Shown here: positions 10,077-18,396 of the stretch, piece after piece | How positions within the stretch are numbered: the first letter of the stretch is position 1 | Layout of the letters: every line of letters begins with the position of its first letter | Assembly (NCBI GenBank): GCA_028277745.1 | Contig: JANQFR010000014.1 | Location: 51,230 to 115,229 of the forward strand | Origin: Phycisphaeraceae bacterium | Lineage (GTDB): Bacteria; Planctomycetota; Phycisphaerae; Phycisphaerales; Phycisphaeraceae | Direction: 5' to 3' | Length of the DNA stretch: 64,000 nt | Translations under genes and position numbers: made by a program | The notes under the pieces: generated by a model | Seen by the model: only the letters and a program-made list of their open reading frames with translations | What the model was told of the DNA's origin: nothing | Database searches by the model: none

Positions 10077-10109
10077 GACGTCCCGCTGGAGCCATGCCAG
10101 CGGGACGTC
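10077..10109. terminator. Perfect 13-bp stem hairpin
   Basis: GACGTCCCGCTGG pairs exactly with CCAGCGGGACGTC across a 7-base loop (AGCCATG), 94 bases after the beta-helix gene. Only a short T-rich stretch (ATCTTT) follows, so it is either a weak intrinsic terminator, an RNA-stabilising 3-prime hairpin, or a control element ahead of the dehydrogenase operon. Confidence 0.5.
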
Positions 10110-10249
10110 GGCATCTTTGGCGGCGGCCGGGTTGATGATGCCGTGACCGCCGCGCCCTGCCCCGCTAAAACGTCGGTTTACCTCAATTTGCATGAAATCG
10201 ATCCAGCGGAACTGCGTCAACTTCTTCAAACCCGAGGAGCCTACCGGCC

Positions 10250-11275
10250 ATGACAACAACCACCGCCACGCAGGAAACCTGCATGCGCATCCTCTTCACG
10301 GGCAAGAATCAACTTAAACTTGACCGTACTCCGTTACACGAACCCGGCCCCAACGAAGTCCTGGTTAACACGGCTTGGTCGCTGATATCGACCGGCACCG
10401 AATTGACCTGTCTGCACCGGCGTTTCGCGCCCGGCACCCACTGGGACGGTTGGGTCCGCTACCCCTTCCAGGCCGGCTATAGCTGTGCCGGCACGATCAC
10501 GGCGATCGGTTCCGGCGTCACCGACTGGGCTGTCGGAGATCGTGTGGCCTGCAACGCTCACCACGCCTCCGTCAATCTCGTGACCGCCCGGGAACTCCGC
10601 CATGTGCCCGGCACGGTCCCGCTCCGCGATGCCGCCTGGCTCGCCCTGCTCAAGATCGTACAGATCGGCTTCCGCACCGCTGAGCACCGCCTGGGAGACC
10701 GTGTCGTGGTTGTCGGGTGCGGCATCCTCGGCCAGCTGTTGGTGCAATACCTCCGCCTCGCCGGCTGCCAACGCATCGTCGCGGTGGATCGCGAGCCCAC
10801 CCGGCTTGATCACGCCAGGACTCACGGCGCCACCCACGTCGTTGCGGGGAACGCCGATGCCCACCGGCAAGCCATCCTCGACGCGGCGGCCGGCCCGCCC
10901 GACGTGGTTTACGATGTCACCGGCGCGCCGTCTGTCCTGCCCGCCTGTCTCGCCCTGCCCCGCGACTTCGGCGCCGTCGTGCTTCTGGGAGACGTCGGGG
11001 AGCCGCACCTCCAGCACCTCACGCCCGATGTGGTGATCCGCGGCGTCCGCCTCAAAGGGGCCCATGTCACCCACCCCACCCGTGAAGGCCTGCCCATGCA
11101 TCCCTGGGGCATCCCCGAGATCGAGAACTACGCCATGACCCTTCTCGCCTCCGGCGAGCTTCAGGTCGGCGACCTGATCTCTCACACCTTCACTCCCGAT
11201 CAGGCCCGCGCGGCCTATGACCTCGCCGCCGATCCTGAGCGACCTAACATGGGTATCCTTTTTCAATGGACCTAA
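10250..11275 (+). CDS. Zinc-independent MDR-family dehydrogenase
   Basis: A 341-residue medium-chain dehydrogenase/reductase. The N-terminal GroES-like domain has NEVLVNTAWSLISTGTEL and PFQAGYSCAGTITAIGSG; the Rossmann domain has VVVVGCGILGQLLVQYLRLAG. The GHE catalytic-zinc motif and the four-cysteine structural zinc lobe of alcohol dehydrogenases are absent, as in BchC-like and related sugar dehydrogenases. It likely oxidises or reduces a sugar-derived alcohol with NAD(P). The ATG at 10250 follows GAGGAG; an ATG at 10283 with its own AGGAA site is an alternative start. It heads an operon with a sugar isomerase-like gene and two sulfatases, so it probably converts a monosaccharide released by them. 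Confidence 0.75.
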   Translation: MTTTTATQETCMRILFTGKNQLKLDRTPLHEPGPNEVLVNTAWSLISTGTELTCLHRRFAPGTHWDGWVRYPFQAGYSCAGTITAIGSGVTDWAVGDRVACNAHHASVNLVTARELRHVPGTVPLRDAAWLALLKIVQIGFRTAEHRLGDRVVVVGCGILGQLLVQYLRLAGCQRIVAVDREPTRLDHARTHGATHVVAGNADAHRQAILDAAAGPPDVVYDVTGAPSVLPACLALPRDFGAVVLLGDVGEPHLQHLTPDVVIRGVRLKGAHVTHPTREGLPMHPWGIPEIENYAMTLLASGELQVGDLISHTFTPDQARAAYDLAADPERPNMGILFQWT

Positions 11276-11298
11276 CCCCGGCGCCCAATGACTGATCG

Positions 11299-12135
11299 AT
11301 GAGACACATGACCGACCCTGACCAACCCACTCATCGCATACCGGCCAGTGCGCCGTTATGGTGTTTCGCCAAGACCGACGCTCAAGTCCAGGCTCTCTGC
11401 CGCTATGCCGCCGAGTCCGGCCTCGCGCTCGAGATGCCCGGCCGACAAGCCTGGCCATTCGTCGAACAACACCGGCTGTCTGTGATCAATCTCACCGCTC
11501 CAGGCATGTCCGGCAGGCGGCAGCTCAATCGAGAAGCCGACCACAACGATCTGCTGCCGCAAATCGAAGCGGTGATCGCCGAAGCCGCGGCCCGCCATAT
11601 CCCGCAGGTCATTGTGTTCTCCGGTAATCGGCAAGGCATCTCCGATCGTGAAGCCAAACGCGCGATGGCCAATGGCCTGGCCCATCTCGCCCCGATCGCG
11701 GCAGCCGCTGGCGTCACCCTGACACTCGAGGTGCTCAACGCGTTCGATCACCCCGACTACCATGCCGACCGCACTCGATTTGCGATCGATGTTCTCGAAC
11801 AGGTTGACGCGATCTCCGTCCGTCTGCTTTACGACATCTATCACATGCACCGGATGGACGAAGATGTTAAGCAACAGGTGACCGCCCACTTGCCGCTTAT
11901 CGCTCACCTCCACCTGGCCGGGAGTCCGAACCGGGATTTCCCCGGAGAAGGCCAGGCGATTGATTACCGTGGTCTTGTCGAGTCGGTGCTTGAAGCCGGA
12001 TACGTTGGCCGGTGGGGCTTCGAGTTTCTCCCCGGCAAGACCGACCCGCTGGAAACACTCGACGCCGCCCGACGCCGCTTCGATGCTTGGGCCCTTCCCC
12101 CGACCAACACCTCCGGAAACGTCGAGCATGACTAA
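11299..12135 (+). CDS. Sugar phosphate isomerase/epimerase family (TIM barrel)
   Basis: A 278-residue protein of the xylose-isomerase-like TIM barrel superfamily, closest in look to hydroxypyruvate isomerase. Metal-site type motifs are visible: TLEVLN (Glu), LLYDIYHMHRMDED (Asp, His), HLHLAGSPNRDFPGEG (His) and WGFEF (Glu). It probably isomerises or epimerises a keto or aldo sugar in the cytoplasm. A second ATG at 11308 is equally possible as start. It overlaps the downstream sulfatase by 8 bases, indicating one operon with the MDR dehydrogenase. Confidence 0.75.
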   Translation: MRHMTDPDQPTHRIPASAPLWCFAKTDAQVQALCRYAAESGLALEMPGRQAWPFVEQHRLSVINLTAPGMSGRRQLNREADHNDLLPQIEAVIAEAAARHIPQVIVFSGNRQGISDREAKRAMANGLAHLAPIAAAAGVTLTLEVLNAFDHPDYHADRTRFAIDVLEQVDAISVRLLYDIYHMHRMDEDVKQQVTAHLPLIAHLHLAGSPNRDFPGEGQAIDYRGLVESVLEAGYVGRWGFEFLPGKTDPLETLDAARRRFDAWALPPTNTSGNVEHD

Positions 12136-13534
12136 GCCTCGAAACGTGCTGCTGACCCTGACCGATCAGCAGCGTTATGACACCCTTGGCTGCACCGGTT
12201 GCGGTATCGCCCAAACCCCACGGATTGATGAGTTAGCTGGCCGCGGCCTCAACTTTTCCCGCCACTTCGTCACCAGCCCCGTCTGCTCGCCTTCACGCGC
12301 CAGCATTTTCACCGGACTGCAACTCAGCCGGCACGGCCTGTGGCGTAACGGCTGCACGCTTCCACACCACATTCCCACGTTCGCTGACCGCGCCGCTCGT
12401 CATGGCGTTCAGGCGGCCGCTTTCGGCAAACACCACCTCGCACCAATCATACGGCGCGCTACTCGCCCCCATCACCATGGTTTCGATCCCTGGCTCATCG
12501 GTGAAGGCGATCAACAGCTCATCGACGACGACTACTTCCGTTGGCTCCGCTCCGAACACCCCGACGCCTTCGTGAGCTATCTCACTGAATTATTCACACA
12601 AGGCCATGATAAGGGTTACGCGTCTCAACTACCTGAAAAACTCCACCTGTCCAACTGGTGCACCCGTCACGCCATTCACTGGCTCGAACATCAGCGCGAC
12701 CCCGACCGACCCTTCATTCTTTACGCCGGTTTCTTCGACCCTCACCACGCATTCAATCCCGTCGAACCTTACGCCAGCCGTTTCAACGACACCGAGCTGC
12801 CCGAGCCGCTCTTCGATCCAGACGCAATCGACCGCCGGCCGCCGCATTACCGCCGATACGGACACCTTCAGAAGATTACCCGCGACCCCAGCCGCCTCGA
12901 CCCGATCCGTCGGGCCTACCACGCCATGATCGCTCACGTCGACCGATGCATCGGCGATCTGCTGGACGCCTTGAACCGCCTCGGCCTTGCCGATGACACC
13001 ACCGTCGTCTTCAGCAGCGACCACGGCGAGTTTCTCGGGCAGCACGGCCTGCTCTACAAGGGGCCGTTCATGCTCGACGACCTGCTGCACGTCCCCCTGA
13101 TCATCGCCCCCGCCGCCGGCGAGACCGGCTCCGGCCAGATCTGTGACGGCCTGACCTCCGCCGTCGACCTGGTCGCCACTGTCATGGAACTGCTCGGCTT
13201 GCCCGATGAACGCCCCGCTGACACCCGACCCCTTATTTCCCAGGATCATCAAGCCTTGCCTGAAAGTGAACGACCTTTCATCCTCGCCGAGTGGGAAGAC
13301 AGCAAGCAAGCAGAAACCAGTTCGATCCGCTGTCTTCGCACACGTGACCACAAGCTGGTGCACTACGGCCAAACCGACACGGGCGAACTGTACGACTACG
13401 CCAACGACCCTCACGAGTGCATCAATCGCTTCGGCGATCCCACACACCGAGACATTCAACGCGAACTTTTTCACTCTCTTGCCAACGCTTACCTCACTCA
13501 CCGCCCCGATACGGCATACCTCGGCGGCTGGTAA
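12128..13534 (+). CDS. Sulfatase (type I, formylglycine-dependent)
   Basis: A 468-residue sulfatase. The ATG at 12128 overlaps the previous stop and begins the family N-terminus (RNVLLTLTDQQRYDTLGC) with its metal-binding Asp. The activation motif C-S-P-S-R is at residues 53-57, so Cys53 should become formylglycine. A C-terminal VVFSSDHGEFLGQHGL motif holds further metal and sulfate ligands. There is no signal peptide, unlike most polysaccharide sulfatases, which suggests it acts on imported sulfated sugars. It differs clearly from the three MRILY-type sulfatases in this window, so it probably has a different regiospecificity. Confidence 0.88.
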   Translation: MTKPRNVLLTLTDQQRYDTLGCTGCGIAQTPRIDELAGRGLNFSRHFVTSPVCSPSRASIFTGLQLSRHGLWRNGCTLPHHIPTFADRAARHGVQAAAFGKHHLAPIIRRATRPHHHGFDPWLIGEGDQQLIDDDYFRWLRSEHPDAFVSYLTELFTQGHDKGYASQLPEKLHLSNWCTRHAIHWLEHQRDPDRPFILYAGFFDPHHAFNPVEPYASRFNDTELPEPLFDPDAIDRRPPHYRRYGHLQKITRDPSRLDPIRRAYHAMIAHVDRCIGDLLDALNRLGLADDTTVVFSSDHGEFLGQHGLLYKGPFMLDDLLHVPLIIAPAAGETGSGQICDGLTSAVDLVATVMELLGLPDERPADTRPLISQDHQALPESERPFILAEWEDSKQAETSSIRCLRTRDHKLVHYGQTDTGELYDYANDPHECINRFGDPTHRDIQRELFHSLANAYLTHRPDTAYLGGW

Positions 13535-13555
13535 TCGCCTCGACGATCGAACACC

Positions 13556-15064
13556 ATGCGCATCCTCTACCTCGACATCGACGCTCTGCGGCCTGATCAT
13601 CTCGGATGCTATGGCTACTCCCGTCCTACCAGTCCCAATCTCGACCGGCTCGCCGCCGGCGCATGGCGGTTCGATGCATGTCACGCCTCTGATGTGCCTT
13701 GTTGTCCAAGCCGAACCAGCCTGTTCGCCGGACGCTTCGGCGTGAACCACGGCGTACTCTGTCACGCCGGCCGACGCGCCGAGCCGTTCAGCGACGGGCC
13801 CGACCGCGGCTTCCAGGCCCGGCTGGAACGCGACGCCTGGATGGCTGGGCTTCAAAAAGCGGGGTATTACACCGCCGCCATCAGTAGCTTCGGGGCCCGG
13901 CACTCCGCATGGTGGTGGACCGCCGGCTTCCGTGAAATCCTCGACACCGGCGGCAACGGCATGGAACTGGCCGAAGACGTCGCCGATACCGCCCTCGACT
14001 GGCTTGACCGACGTGGCCGCAACGATTGCTGGTTTCTCCACGTCAACCTTTGGGATGCTCATACCCCGTACCGCACCCCCGAATCCTTCGGCGAGCCTTT
14101 CGTCGATCATCCCACCCCCACATGGCTCAACGAATCGGTCCGACAAAAGCACTGGCTCGGTTGCGGACCCCAGTGCGCCCGGGAACGCGGCGCTATGAAC
14201 GGTCATGATGAACACCGTGGCCGATTCCCACGACAGCCTCACGTCATGGCCTCGTCCCAAGATGTCCGCCGCATGTTTGACGGTTATGACACCGCCGTTC
14301 GCTATCTCGACCACCATGTCGGTCGGCTCATAGACCGCCTTGACCAAATCGGCGTCCTCGACGACACCGCCATCCTGGTCTCCGCCGACCACGGGGAAAC
14401 CCTCGGCGAACTCAACATCTATGGCTGTCACCAGACCGTCGACGCCATCACCACCCGTGTCCCGGCATTGCTCCACTGGCCCGGCCTTAGCGATCGGGCC
14501 AACCACAAGGTTCGGCCAGAACTGATTTACCACATCGATCTGGCAGCTACGGTTCTTGAACTCGCCGGCGGCGCCGTCCCATCGTCATGGGATGCGCAAA
14601 GCCTGGCCCAGTCCCTCCGCCACGATGAGCCTCACCGAGATCGTCCCTATCTCGTACTCAGCCAGATGCAAGGGACTTGCCAGCGCGCCGTACGGTTTCG
14701 GCGTGATGATCGAGACTATATTCTGATCCGTACTTTTCACGATGGCCTCCATGACCTCCCCGCAAACCTCATCTATGACCTCACGGCCGACCCGCACCAT
14801 CAACATGACCTTGCCGATCACCGCCCTGATCTGGTCGCCCATGCGCAACGGTGTCTCCAAGAGTGGGCCATCGAACATGATCTATTGAACTCAGCCTCTG
14901 CCCGTCGCCCCGGCCCTGCCGACCCGATGGTCACCGTACTGGATGAGGGCGGCCCCCCGCACAGCCGCGGCCGGCTCGACTATTATCTGGCTCGTCTAAA
15001 GGCAACCGGCCGACATACTTGCGCCCAGCGTCTCCATCAACGCCACCTCGCCCTCCGCCAATAG
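13556..15064 (+). CDS. Sulfatase, MRILYxDID subgroup (copy 1)
   Basis: A 502-residue sulfatase starting MRILYLDIDALRPDHLGCYG. The formylglycine motif is Cys49-Cys50-Pro51-Ser52-Arg53, where Cys49 is the residue expected to be converted. VSADHGETLGELNIYG carries the C-terminal metal ligands. It has no signal peptide and is clearly paralogous to the sulfatases at 53100 and 57920, sharing the N-terminus, the WFLHxNxWDxHxPxRTP segment and the DGYDTxxxYxDxxVG segment. It ends the operon beginning at 10250, 21 bases after the previous sulfatase. Confidence 0.87.
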   Translation: MRILYLDIDALRPDHLGCYGYSRPTSPNLDRLAAGAWRFDACHASDVPCCPSRTSLFAGRFGVNHGVLCHAGRRAEPFSDGPDRGFQARLERDAWMAGLQKAGYYTAAISSFGARHSAWWWTAGFREILDTGGNGMELAEDVADTALDWLDRRGRNDCWFLHVNLWDAHTPYRTPESFGEPFVDHPTPTWLNESVRQKHWLGCGPQCARERGAMNGHDEHRGRFPRQPHVMASSQDVRRMFDGYDTAVRYLDHHVGRLIDRLDQIGVLDDTAILVSADHGETLGELNIYGCHQTVDAITTRVPALLHWPGLSDRANHKVRPELIYHIDLAATVLELAGGAVPSSWDAQSLAQSLRHDEPHRDRPYLVLSQMQGTCQRAVRFRRDDRDYILIRTFHDGLHDLPANLIYDLTADPHHQHDLADHRPDLVAHAQRCLQEWAIEHDLLNSASARRPGPADPMVTVLDEGGPPHSRGRLDYYLARLKATGRHTCAQRLHQRHLALRQ

Positions 15065-15466
15065 CTCAGTCAAACAGCCATCGTCAGCCTGACGCCTGTG
15101 AGGCAGAGCGTCACATCACCGAATCACAGCAGCATCCTACACATTGGGAGTTTCGGACAGCCAACGATGCAGGCCGGCCTGACCCATCACCTGGCCCGCC
15201 AGCGAGGTCCACCTCTGGCCGCGATGAATAAGTACACCATCCATCAGACACTGGGCCCCGACCAGCTTTGATCTCGGCTAGCTCGCCGATCGCGGATAGA
15301 CCACAGCCCTCGCGGTTCAGTGTGTCAAACCTGAGTAGAGAAAAACCGTCACAAGCCGCTGCATGGCTTAATACAAGCAACGTCGCCCGCGGGGGCCGGC
15401 GGCGTGACGTGTATCATATGCCTATTCAAAGTGGAGTTGTATAACCTTTATTGATGAGATACGGTG
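15065..15466. other. Intergenic region without a gene
   Basis: About 400 bases between the sulfatase operon and the acetyltransferase. Only a short inverted repeat was seen (TGACGC at 15090-15095 with GCGTCA at 15108-15113), which could help end transcription. No convincing coding frame, repeat or RNA gene is visible. Confidence 0.5.
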
Positions 15467-16027
15467 ATGACTTACGTGGTGCGTGAAGCAGCAGAAGATG
15501 AAACCGACGCCATCCTTCAGGTGGCGCGGGCCGCGTTTGGCAGTGAGCAAGACGATGAGATCGCCACGCTCATTGATGAACTGCTCCGTGACCCTACCGC
15601 CGATCCGCGGCTCTCACTCGTGGCGGTCGCGGTTGATGATGACGTGATTGTCGGGCACGTGATCTTCTCCCGAGCGGATCTCCCGCAATCGCCCCTGGCG
15701 GTATCGGCTTCGATCCTCGCGCCGCTGGCTGTCTACCCGGACAACCAGCGACGAGGTATCGGCGGCATGCTGATCGTGGAGGGGCTCAAGCGATTACGAA
15801 GCATGGGGATTGATCTTGTGTTTGTGCTGGGCCATCCGGCGTATTATCAGAAGCACGGTTTCTCGCCGGCCGGGGTTCGGGGCTACGACGCCCCCTATCC
15901 CATTCCACCCAAGCATGCCGAAGCGTGGATGGTGCAGGAGCTTCGTGCCGGGGTCATCGGAAAGACCCACGGCCAAGTCAGCTGCGCCCAGGCACTGGAT
16001 GATCCCAAATACTGGCAGGAAGATTAG
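15467..16027 (+). CDS. GNAT-family N-acetyltransferase
   Basis: A 186-residue acetyltransferase of the YhbS-like type. The acetyl-CoA binding motif is PLAVYPDNQRRGIGGMLI (about residues 82-99), preceded by the beta-strand region GHVIFSRADL. The later segment VFVLGHPAYYQKHGFSPA is typical of the family. It probably acetylates a small molecule or a protein amine in the cytoplasm; the substrate is unknown. The start is GTG at 15464 or ATG at 15467. It stands alone and does not look connected to the glycan genes. Confidence 0.8.
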   Translation: MTYVVREAAEDETDAILQVARAAFGSEQDDEIATLIDELLRDPTADPRLSLVAVAVDDDVIVGHVIFSRADLPQSPLAVSASILAPLAVYPDNQRRGIGGMLIVEGLKRLRSMGIDLVFVLGHPAYYQKHGFSPAGVRGYDAPYPIPPKHAEAWMVQELRAGVIGKTHGQVSCAQALDDPKYWQED

Positions 16028-16517
16028 GCGTGCGACACTTCATCCTTGAGGCGGCGGCTAGCGCCATCGAAGCGGGTTCGAACGAACGTTACGTCGTGAC
16101 CTGCGACGGAACGCCATCACCGACAGCATCTTGGCGTGGCTCTGCTCCAGACCATCTCGGCCTTCTGAACGCCGGTACGGTGAACAGCGCCGTATAGACT
16201 CATGGCGCTGGCGTGCCGCCAGATGGCGGGTGGATGTTTGCCCAACAGCCTCCTGCCCGATCAGAGCATCACCCACCTGAACTTGATGGAGGCGATGATC
16301 GGGCTGCCGTAGCGATGGATGAGGCGGGCTACGTCACCACGCTCATGCCGGTCACCGATCTGCTGGATGAGGATCGCGCGCCATCAACTGCAGCAGTACG
16401 GCTTCAATAACATCATCGACACACAGAGCATGTCGGCGAGTCCATGATGGACGGCGCAGCATTTGGGGCATCCACGCACCGTGGTCCGGAAGGTTTGACT
16501 GCGATCATAATGATCGA
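16028..16517. other. Intergenic stretch, possibly decayed coding DNA
   Basis: About 490 bases with no intact gene. Short protein-like stretches occur in more than one frame, for example SLLPDQSITHLNLMEAMIGLP ending near 16310 and QQYGFNNIIDTQSMSASP ending near 16446, each cut by stops or shifts. This is consistent with a decayed gene, but I could not recognise a family. Confidence 0.3.
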
Positions 16518-17981
16518 TCACAACGTGATCTTTAGACTGTATGCCACATCACAGGGGCGTCGATCCGGCGTCTCGATCGTCAACCCCTCGGGATTGACCG
16601 ACCAGGTAATCGGTTCGTCCGTACCAAGCAGCGTGACTTCTTTGACATCCTGTGAGGCCAGGGATGTTATGTTCCAATTCGCCTCGGCTTCAGGCCAACC
16701 CAGCGCGATGGCATAAAGCGTCTGGCCCCGTGTGGTAAAGCGGAAATCAGCGGAGGTGAATACGCGGTTTTCCTTTTCGGCGAATGCGCCAGCGGCCAAC
16801 GTCGTATCGCCCTCTCCGAATCGGGTCCAAGGACGCGTGCCGTAAATCGCTTCGCCATTGACACGCAACCATTGGCCGATTTGACCGAGGGTCCATTCTT
16901 CCTCTTCATCCAGTGTGCCGTCGGGCCTGGGCGGGAAGTTCAGCAACAGGTTGCCGTTCTTGCTGACGATGTCTGCGAGCGTGTGAATGATCTCGCTGGG
17001 TTTCTTATAAATAGCCTGTGTTTTGTAGTACCAGTCTCCGATGCAGGTGTCCGTTTGCCAGGGGTTGGGATGGATCGAATCGACGACTCCCCGTTCCATA
17101 TCGAGCACACCCACGCCTTCGCGATAGTCGCCCAGATGAGTATCGTTGTGTCGAGTGGGGTCTTTGAGCGCGTAGACGGCTTCGAGTCGGCCTTCATGTC
17201 GTTCGATGTTGCGGTTGTAGAAGTGGGCGAGCATCTGGCGACCAACTTCACCGAAAGGGATGCCGCCGTCGCTGTAGAGCAGGTCAGGGTTGTATCGATC
17301 GATCAGATCGAGCATTCGCTGCAAATAATCCTGTATGACCTCCGGGGTCGGGTTTTTAGGATAACTCGCGCTGGTATCTTCATGGGGAGGGTGATACAGG
17401 TCTTGAAACGCGGGATCGCATCCGTCGTAGGGCACCCCTGCGTAGGGGCCGTAAGTGTCCGCGCCTTTGGATGTGTTGAGCCAGTTATAGGTGCGGCCAT
17501 GGTGTTCGGTGATCCCGAAGCGAAGGCCGGCGGCCCGGGCCGCTTTCTCCCACATGCCGACGATGTCTTTCCCCGGGCCGACCTTGACCGAGTTCCAGGG
17601 GTGATGTGTCGAATCCCAGCAATCGAAGTTGTCGTGATGGACGCCGCAGGCGGTGAAATACTTCGCGCCATTGGTTTGATACAGATCGATCAGGCGTTCG
17701 GGGTCGAAGCGTTCGGCTTTCCACAACTGGATGATGTCCTTGTAGCCAACCTTTGACGGATGACCATATACCCGCCGGTGATGCGCCGCCATCGGGCTGT
17801 CCTGGATATAGATGTTTCGCGCGTACCAATCGCCGATCATGGGCACAGCTTGGGGGCCCCAGTGAGCCCAGACCCCGAACTTTGCGTCGCGAAACCAATT
17901 GGGGCAACGGTATTGATCAAGCGATTCCCAAGCGGAGGTAAAAGTGAGCGGGGCAGTTGCGGTTGCGCTGTTCGATGTCAT
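16518..17981 (-). CDS. GH29 alpha-L-fucosidase, cytoplasmic
   Basis: A 487-residue enzyme with the GH29 hallmarks: WFRDAKFGVWAHWGPQAVP near the N-terminus, YFTACGVHHDNFDCWDST (substrate-binding His pair), FGITEHHGRTYNW, and NPDLLYSDGGIPFG, whose Asp is the expected nucleophile. The C-terminal beta domain starts around KNGNLLLNFPPRPDG. There is no signal peptide, so it should release L-fucose from imported oligosaccharides. The ATG at 17981 is preferred over the GTG immediately before it. About 100 bases upstream lies a perfect TAACATGTTA palindrome that fits the LacI operator proposed for the fucose operon. Confidence 0.9.
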   Translation of the reverse strand: MTSNSATATAPLTFTSAWESLDQYRCPNWFRDAKFGVWAHWGPQAVPMIGDWYARNIYIQDSPMAAHHRRVYGHPSKVGYKDIIQLWKAERFDPERLIDLYQTNGAKYFTACGVHHDNFDCWDSTHHPWNSVKVGPGKDIVGMWEKAARAAGLRFGITEHHGRTYNWLNTSKGADTYGPYAGVPYDGCDPAFQDLYHPPHEDTSASYPKNPTPEVIQDYLQRMLDLIDRYNPDLLYSDGGIPFGEVGRQMLAHFYNRNIERHEGRLEAVYALKDPTRHNDTHLGDYREGVGVLDMERGVVDSIHPNPWQTDTCIGDWYYKTQAIYKKPSEIIHTLADIVSKNGNLLLNFPPRPDGTLDEEEEWTLGQIGQWLRVNGEAIYGTRPWTRFGEGDTTLAAGAFAEKENRVFTSADFRFTTRGQTLYAIALGWPEAEANWNITSLASQDVKEVTLLGTDEPITWSVNPEGLTIETPDRRPCDVAYSLKITL

Positions 17982-18082
17982 CACGGCATGAATTCCATCA
18001 GTTGGAGTTTGACAGTCGTGTGCCTTCGCAGATTATCTATCGCACACTACAGTCGGGGGACGAATTGGCTTATCGTTCAATG

Positions 18083-18092
18083 TAACATGTTA
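18083..18092. promoter_or_regulatory. Candidate LacI operator (TAACATGTTA)
   Basis: A perfect 10-base palindrome centred on CATG in the divergent region between the fucosidase and the lyase. Closely similar CATG-centred sites occur at 33024 and 33196 around the second LacI gene. The two LacI paralogues of this window have identical recognition-helix residues, so one shared operator is plausible. Confidence 0.5.
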
Positions 18093-18297
18093 ATTATTAC
18101 GCCGCAAGCGCTATAGATGCGTTCTCCTGACGAAACTGCTTATGAATAGAGGCCCCTGGATTGCCATTTTCAACAAGGCAATCTCATTCATTTTGAGGTG
18201 AACATCGCGGTTTCATGCGGGTAGGTGCATTTCTGGGGCATAAAGTCACGTGAGATCCGTATTTTTTGGTTTTTCCCGTCCTGACCCGTGTTTTGAC

Positions 18298-18325
18298 TTG
18301 ACATATCAGCGGGGAAAGGCATAAT
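18298..18325 (+). promoter_or_regulatory. Sigma-70 type promoter for the heparinase-like lyase
   Basis: TTGACA at 18298-18303 and CATAAT at 18320-18325, with a 16-base spacer, 71 bases before the ATG at 18397. An 8-base palindrome CACATGTG (18327-18334) lies right at the expected transcription start and could be a repressor site. Confidence 0.55.
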
Positions 18326-18396
18326 GCACATGTGTTAAATTCGGCTGATTTCTCATCAGCGTCCTGTTTGGTTCCTTTCTGCGAGATAGCATCGCC

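Larger units (their letters stand above)
17982..18396. other. Divergent promoter region between GH29 and lyase genes
   Basis: About 415 bases between two divergent genes. It contains the TAACATGTTA palindrome (18083-18092) and a good sigma-70 type promoter for the rightward gene (18298-18325). No gene was seen. Confidence 0.6.

Noticed and set aside
10250..11275. Dehydrogenase as a classical zinc alcohol dehydrogenase
   Set aside because: The GHE motif and the four-cysteine lobe are missing, so it was called a zinc-independent MDR enzyme.
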